Shown here: in pieces, positions 60,141 through 64,000 of the stretch
Numbering within the stretch: the stretch's first letter is position 1
Layout: every line of letters begins with the position of its first letter
Assembly (NCBI RefSeq): GCF_019890725.1
Contig: NZ_JAINZZ010000003.1
Location: forward strand, 62,001 to 126,000
Reading direction: 5' to 3'
Source: Actinacidiphila acidipaludis
Lineage (GTDB): Bacteria; Actinomycetota; Actinomycetes; Streptomycetales; Streptomycetaceae
Length of the DNA: 64,000 nt
Notes under the pieces: generated by a model
Told to the model about the DNA's origin: nothing
Seen by the model: the letters and a program-made list of their open reading frames with translations, nothing else
Database searches by the model: none
Made by a program: the position numbers and the translations under genes

Positions 60141-61693
60141 CGCGCCACACCTTTCATCGGAGGAACGGCGGTCACCGGAATGCCCGTCGGAAGAATGCTT
60201 GTCGGACCGGCGGCCGGTTCGCCGTCCGGCGGCAGGATGTTGATCGGATGGTCGCCGGTCGCCCACAGGTACTGCGTCGCGTAGGCGCGCCACGGCTGCC
60301 AGGCGGCGGCGTGCCGGGTCAGGGCCGCGGGTGTCGTGGGCAGGCCCAGGTCGCGGGCGGCGTAGCGGACGCCGAGGTCGGTGGCGAGGAACGCGTCGGG
60401 GTCGCCGAGCGCGCGCATGGCGATGGTCTCCACCGTCCAGGGGCCGAACCCGGGCAGCGCGGCGAGCTGCTCGCGGGCGCGCTGCCAGTCGCTGCCCACG
60501 TCGAGGTCGAGCTCGCCGCCCGCCAGCGCCCGTACCAGTGCGGCCAGGGTGTTCCGGCGGCTCTGCGGCATGGCCAGGGAGGCCGGGTCGTGGTCCGCGA
60601 GGGCGGCGGGGGACGGGAACAGGTGGGTGAGGCCGCCGGCGGGGTCGGTGACGGGCTCGCCGTACGCGGCGACCAGCCGCCCGGCGTGGGTGCGGGCCGC
60701 GGCCGTCGAGATCTGCTGCCCCAGGACCGCCCGCACCGCGAACTCCGGTCCGTCGGCGACCCTCGGGACCCTCCGTCCCGGGGCCTTGGCGACCAGCGGC
60801 GCCAGCACCGGGTCGGCGGACAGCAGCGCGTCCACGGCCACCGGGTCGGCGTCCAGGTCGAGCAGGCGGCGGCAGCGGCTGATCGCCTGGGCGAGGTCGC
60901 GCCAGTCGGTCAGCCACAGTTGGCAGCCGATGTGGTCGGGTTGCGGCCGCAGCGCGGCGATGCCCGGGCCGTGCGGCAGGCGCAGGGTGCGCCGGTAGGC
61001 GCCCGCCCGCCACTCCTCCACACCCGGCACCGCCGTGGCGGCCAGGTGCCCGAAGAGGTTGTCCGGGGTCAGCGGGCGGCGGAACGGCAGCCGCAGCGCG
61101 AGCGTGCCCGCCGTCGCCGCGGGCCGGCCCTTGGCGAGGCGCGCCCGCAGCTCGCTCGGGGACAGCGCGAAGACCTCGCGCACGGTGTCGTTGAAGGTCC
61201 GGATGCTGGCGAACCCGGCGGCGAAGGCGATCTCGCCCATCGGCATGGTCGTGGTCTCGGTCAGCAGCCGTGCGGTCTGGGCGCGCTGGGCCCGGGCGAG
61301 CGCCAGGGGGCCCGCGCCCAGTTCGCCGAGGAGCTGCCGTTCGATCTGGCGCTCGCTGTAGCCGAGCCGGGAGGCCAGGCCGGGCACGCCGTCGCGGTCG
61401 ACGACGCCGTCGGCGATCAGCCGCATGGCGCGGGCGACCAGGTCGGCCCGCTCGTTCCACTGCGGCGAGCCCGGGCTGGCGTCGGGCCGGCAGCGTTTGC
61501 AGGCCCGGAAGCCGGCTTGCTGGGCGGCGGCCGCACTGGGGTAGAAGGTCATGTTCTCGACCTTCGGCGGCACGACCGGACAGCTGGGCCGGCAGTAGAT
61601 GCGGGTGGTCAGCACCGCCGTGAAGAACCACCCGTCGAACCGGGCGTCCTTCGACTGGACGGCGCGTACGCAGGCGTCGAAGTCCGTATGCAC
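60137..61693 (-). CDS. alkA: Ada-AlkA fusion: methyl-sensing Zn domain, AraC HTH and DNA-3-methyladenine glycosylase
   Basis: This 518-residue protein is built in three parts. The Ada-type zinc and methyl-acceptor domain has C34-x3-C38 and C65-x2-C68 (TRIYCRPSCPV, RACKRCRP). An AraC helix-turn-helix follows (PMGEIAFAAGFASIRTFNDT). The AlkA glycosylase has the helix-hairpin-helix LPGFGPWTVETIAMRALGDP and catalytic Asp in DAFLATDLGV. It would both sense methyl phosphotriesters and excise 3-alkylpurines. GTG 61693 (VHTDFDACV) fits the family start. ogt follows with a 4-bp overlap. Confidence 0.92.
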   Translation of the reverse strand: MHTDFDACVRAVQSKDARFDGWFFTAVLTTRIYCRPSCPVVPPKVENMTFYPSAAAAQQAGFRACKRCRPDASPGSPQWNERADLVARAMRLIADGVVDRDGVPGLASRLGYSERQIERQLLGELGAGPLALARAQRAQTARLLTETTTMPMGEIAFAAGFASIRTFNDTVREVFALSPSELRARLAKGRPAATAGTLALRLPFRRPLTPDNLFGHLAATAVPGVEEWRAGAYRRTLRLPHGPGIAALRPQPDHIGCQLWLTDWRDLAQAISRCRRLLDLDADPVAVDALLSADPVLAPLVAKAPGRRVPRVADGPEFAVRAVLGQQISTAAARTHAGRLVAAYGEPVTDPAGGLTHLFPSPAALADHDPASLAMPQSRRNTLAALVRALAGGELDLDVGSDWQRAREQLAALPGFGPWTVETIAMRALGDPDAFLATDLGVRYAARDLGLPTTPAALTRHAAAWQPWRAYATQYLWATGDHPINILPPDGEPAAGPTSILPTGIPVTAVPPMKGVAR

Positions 61694-61823
61694 CCCACCA
61701 GCATCGCCCGTCGTCAGGGTCCTGGTCTGGCGAGAATCCGACATCGAGGTCCGCCGCAGGTCCGCGCGGTGCCCGGGAGCCGGAGGACGAGAGGCCGCAC
61801 CCCGGTGGCGGGGTGCGGTCCGC

Positions 61824-62135
61824 TCAGTCGGCGACCCGGCTCGCGGGCTCGAACCGCAGGTCCTCGTACTCGGGGTGCCGCTGCATCCAGCCGTCGATGA
61901 ACGGGCAGATCGCCACCACGCGCAGCCCCAGCTCGCGGGCCTCGTCCAGCGCCGTGCGGGCCAGAACGGACCCCACGCCGTGCCCTTCGCAGGCGGACTC
62001 GACCTCGGTGTGGACGAAGACGATCATGTCCGGGGTGCGCATGTAGGTGGCCATCCCGGCGAGCTCGCCGCCGATGCGCGCCTCGTACCGCCGCGCGTCG
62101 GGGACGTCGGTGACGGTGACGTCCGGCGTGCTCAC
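61824..62135 (-). CDS. Small GNAT-type acetyltransferase domain protein
   Basis: This 103-residue protein has a compact GNAT domain of the YidJ type: RYEARIGGELAGMATYMR, then the acetyl-CoA loop ESACEGHGVGSVLARTALDE, and ICPFIDGWMQRHPEYEDL with a conserved HPEY. GTG 62135 overlaps the upstream DUF2630 gene by 4 bp (GTGA). The target is unknown. The two genes are co-transcribed. Confidence 0.85.
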   Translation of the reverse strand: MSTPDVTVTDVPDARRYEARIGGELAGMATYMRTPDMIVFVHTEVESACEGHGVGSVLARTALDEARELGLRVVAICPFIDGWMQRHPEYEDLRFEPASRVAD

Positions 62136-62398
62136 GACCGGTAACCCTCGACGGTCGAGGAGGGCCGCACGCGGGCGCCGCTCGGGTCCTCGCCGGCCTC
62201 CTTCAGCGCCCGGCGCTGCCGCAGCAGGTCCCAGCACTGGTCGAGTTCGCGCTCCAGCGCCGCCAGGCGCTCGTGTTCGGTCCCGCCCTCGATGGAGCCT
62301 TGGGCGAGGAGGTCGCGCAGAGTCTTCTCGTCGGCGACCATCTTGTTGATGCGGCTGAGGATGGCCGCTTCGGCGTTGACGTCGTGGGGCTGTTCCAC
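62132..62398 (-). CDS. DUF2630 family protein
   Basis: This 88-residue helical protein begins MEQPHDVNAEAAILSRINKM and continues ADEKTLRDLL, the DUF2630 start, and has a central coiled-coil-like stretch (ERLAALERELDQCWDLLRQR). GTG 62398 has GGAGG upstream. Its function is unknown. The GNAT gene overlaps its stop. In streptomycetes this small family is widespread and probably structural or regulatory. Confidence 0.85.
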   Translation of the reverse strand: MEQPHDVNAEAAILSRINKMVADEKTLRDLLAQGSIEGGTEHERLAALERELDQCWDLLRQRRALKEAGEDPSGARVRPSSTVEGYRS

Positions 62399-62511
62399 GG
62401 AAAGGCACCTCCAGAGTTCCGTTTCCGGACGGTCCGGCTCTTCCACTCTTGCAGGTCGCGCGCCGCGCCGCAGACCGTCCCCCTGGGAACGTCGTCCGCC
62501 GCCTCTGACCC

Positions 62512-63285
62512 TCACTCCGCCGCGGCGGCGCCGGCCTCAGTCTGCTCGCGCACCCACTGCTCGATCTCGGCGCGCACCCGGCGGTCCATCGCCAGCGACA
62601 TCTCGGCGTCCACGATGTTCTTGGCGAGCGGGCGCAGGCGCTGCAGGGCCTCGGCGATGCGATGGGCCTCGTCGGGCGGCAGGTCGGCGAGCGAACTGAG
62701 CACATGGGTCTTCACGACCTGGGTGAACAGTTCGGCGATGGCGTCGACGTGACCGCGCACCTCGCGGCCCGCGGCCAGCACGGCGGACAGCGGCACGCCC
62801 TCGCGCACCAAGGCGGCGGACGCGTCCAGCAGACGGCGGCTGATGTGCAGGACGTTCTCGCCGTCGACCGCGATGTAGCCGATCTCCAGGGCCGACGTGA
62901 GGTTCTCCGGACTGACGTCCTCGCCGAAGTAATCGGCGAGCTCCTGGGGGGTGAGCCTTACCGGGGTCTCGTCGGACCAGGGCGCGGACAGGGCGCCCTC
63001 CAGACCGAGCTGTTCGGCGACGCCGTCGAGGGTGCGGCCCTTCTCCCAGGCGGCGATGAGGTCGGCGATGCCGCCCAGGGTGTGGCCGCGCTCCAGAAGG
63101 GCGGCGATGGTGCGCAGCCGGGCGAGATGGTCCTCGGAGTACCAGGCGATGCGGCCGTCGCGGCGCGGGGGCGGCAGCAGGCGGCGTTCGCGGTAGAAGC
63201 GCAGGGTCCTGACGGGGATTCCGGCCGCCTCGGCCAGTTCCTCGACGCGGTACTCGCGGGTCCCGGTGCCGTCGTTGTCGTCCAC
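62512..63285 (-). CDS. MerR-family regulator
   Basis: This 257-residue protein has an N-terminal MerR DNA-binding domain (YRVEELAEAAGIPVRTLRFY, then RERRLLPPPRRDGRIAWYSE) and a long C-terminal helical domain without a metal-site Cys cluster, so it is probably a small-molecule sensor. It is divergent from a flavin monooxygenase gene across 243 bp that hold a palindrome. It probably controls that gene and itself. Confidence 0.88.
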   Translation of the reverse strand: MDDNDGTGTREYRVEELAEAAGIPVRTLRFYRERRLLPPPRRDGRIAWYSEDHLARLRTIAALLERGHTLGGIADLIAAWEKGRTLDGVAEQLGLEGALSAPWSDETPVRLTPQELADYFGEDVSPENLTSALEIGYIAVDGENVLHISRRLLDASAALVREGVPLSAVLAAGREVRGHVDAIAELFTQVVKTHVLSSLADLPPDEAHRIAEALQRLRPLAKNIVDAEMSLAMDRRVRAEIEQWVREQTEAGAAAAE

Positions 63286-63364
63286 CCGGTCAGCCTATGC
63301 GCTGGCGAACGCGTGATCGGCCCGCTCCTGGGCGCCGCGCCCGGTGCGGGGAGCGGCCAGGAGA

Positions 63365-63380
63365 CTTACCGGGCGGTAAG
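63365..63380. promoter_or_regulatory. Operator in the divergent MerR/monooxygenase gap
   Basis: The dyad CTTACCG-GG-CGGTAAG lies 80 bp before the MerR gene and 150 bp before the monooxygenase gene. A possible second pair, GTCCGAC / GTCGGAC, is found at 63424-63480. Confidence 0.6.
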
Positions 63381-63528
63381 AATTCCGCCGATCCCCTACC
63401 GCAGGTAACTCGCGTGCCCTACAGTCCGACTGTACGACCGTGCCAGTGATTGCTGGCGTGATTGTCGGACGAGACGGTAACGCGGAAAGCTCAGGCGGTT
63501 CAGTCAGTCGGTCGAAGGGCGGTGCCAG

Positions 63529-64000
63529 GTGGACGGCGACCTCGAACACGTGCGGGTGGCGGTGATCGGGTCAGGGTTCGGCGGACTGGGGGCCGCCGTC
63601 AGACTGCGCAGGGAAGGGATCACCGACTTCGTGATCCTGGAACGCGCCGACGCGGTGGGCGGGACCTGGCGGGACAACAGCTACCCCGGTTGTGCCTGCG
63701 ACGTCCCCTCCCACCTCTACTCGTTCTCCTTCGCGCCCAACCCGGACTGGCCGCGGGCCTTCTCCGGGCAGGAGCACATCCGGGCGTACCTCGAACGGGT
63801 CACCGACACCTTCGGGCTGCGGCCGCATCTGCGGTTCGGCGCCGAGGTGCTGCAGGCCCGCTGGGACGACGGCGCCCGCCGCTGGCACCTGACGACGGCG
63901 GCCGGCGAACTGACCGCGGACGTGGTCGTCTCCGCCACCGGGCCGCTGTCGGACCCGAAGATCCCGGACATCCCCGGGATCGAGGACTTCCCCGGGCGGG
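63529..64000 (+). CDS. Flavin-containing (Baeyer-Villiger-like) monooxygenase, cut off by the window end
   Basis: The first 157 residues are present. There is a Rossmann FAD site G14-S-G16-F-G-G19 and the group fingerprint GGTWRDNSYPGCACDVPSHL then YSFSF, with FSGQEHIRAYL following. This fits the FMO/BVMO class, which oxidises ketones or fatty acids. GTG 63529 with AAGGGCGG upstream is the start. The rest lies beyond the window. The divergent MerR gene is its probable controller. Confidence 0.88.
   Translation, partial: MDGDLEHVRVAVIGSGFGGLGAAVRLRREGITDFVILERADAVGGTWRDNSYPGCACDVPSHLYSFSFAPNPDWPRAFSGQEHIRAYLERVTDTFGLRPHLRFGAEVLQARWDDGARRWHLTTAAGELTADVVVSATGPLSDPKIPDIPGIEDFPGR

Noticed and set aside
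1..64000. CRISPR array, phage or insertion sequence
   Set aside because: No regularly spaced repeats, transposase or phage structural genes were seen.

Overview
The window is about 64 kb of very GC-rich DNA with strong G/C bias at third codon positions, many GTG starts, leaderless-looking genes and hairpin terminators without T-tracts. The gene content points to the Streptomycetaceae (Streptomyces or a close relative). Markers are a HrdD-type principal-like sigma factor with a SigR-type promoter, a SepX-like hyphal division protein, a DUF397/Scr1-type regulatory pair, a GPP34 protein and a GH16 enzyme with a C-terminal ricin domain. The region reads as ordinary chromosome. I see no phage, insertion sequence, CRISPR array or biosynthetic cluster.

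Layout. 1-9.5 kb: a partial sodium:solute symporter, an aminotransferase, the Scr1/DUF397 pair, a GPP34 protein, a D-Ala-D-Ala carboxypeptidase with a long repetitive N-terminal half, and an AlkZ-like winged-helix protein. 9.6-12.5 kb: a copper efflux unit (copZ, then copA) behind a CsoR-type operator. 12.6-18.3 kb: MarR facing a FUSC transporter, panD, a small unknown protein, a two-domain VOC protein and an RluA pseudouridine synthase. 18.5-22.1 kb: the secreted glucanase, tRNA-Arg(CCT), and a flavin monooxygenase/FMN reductase pair. 22.2-32 kb: a transport and stress block holding two DHA2 exporter paralogues, a lone ABC ATPase, MarR and TetR regulators, a LigB-type dioxygenase, a His-rich lipoprotein and a PAT-like acetyltransferase.

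32-45 kb: hrdD, a VIT-family transporter, LtrA and a Cds1-like cysteine desulfhydrase, a SAF-domain protein, mtnP, fmdB behind a CIRCE element, an MFS exporter, a K+/H+ antiporter and a penicillin-acylase-family enzyme. 45-51 kb: 5-FTHF cyclo-ligase, galU, moeA/glp, moaC, mog, rimJ-like and sepX, then tRNA-Ala(CGC). 51-64 kb: a small membrane protein, an AEC transporter, ribA, TetR with MMPL, a YfhO membrane protein, an alkylation-repair pair (Ada-AlkA fusion and Ogt), a GNAT/DUF2630 pair, and MerR facing a flavin monooxygenase cut off by the window end.

Several circuits can be read directly. A shared TTGAAGCTTCAA-type palindrome links the MarR gene at 26.5 kb to the dioxygenase/lipoprotein operon at 30-31 kb. 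A GGGAAT-N18-GTT promoter precedes hrdD, a CIRCE-like element precedes fmdB, and a CsoR box precedes copZ-copA. The 45-51 kb block is the best candidate for joint function: its order resembles the actinobacterial neighbourhood in which a gephyrin-like MoeA homologue (Glp) and a SepX-family membrane partner act in cell division.
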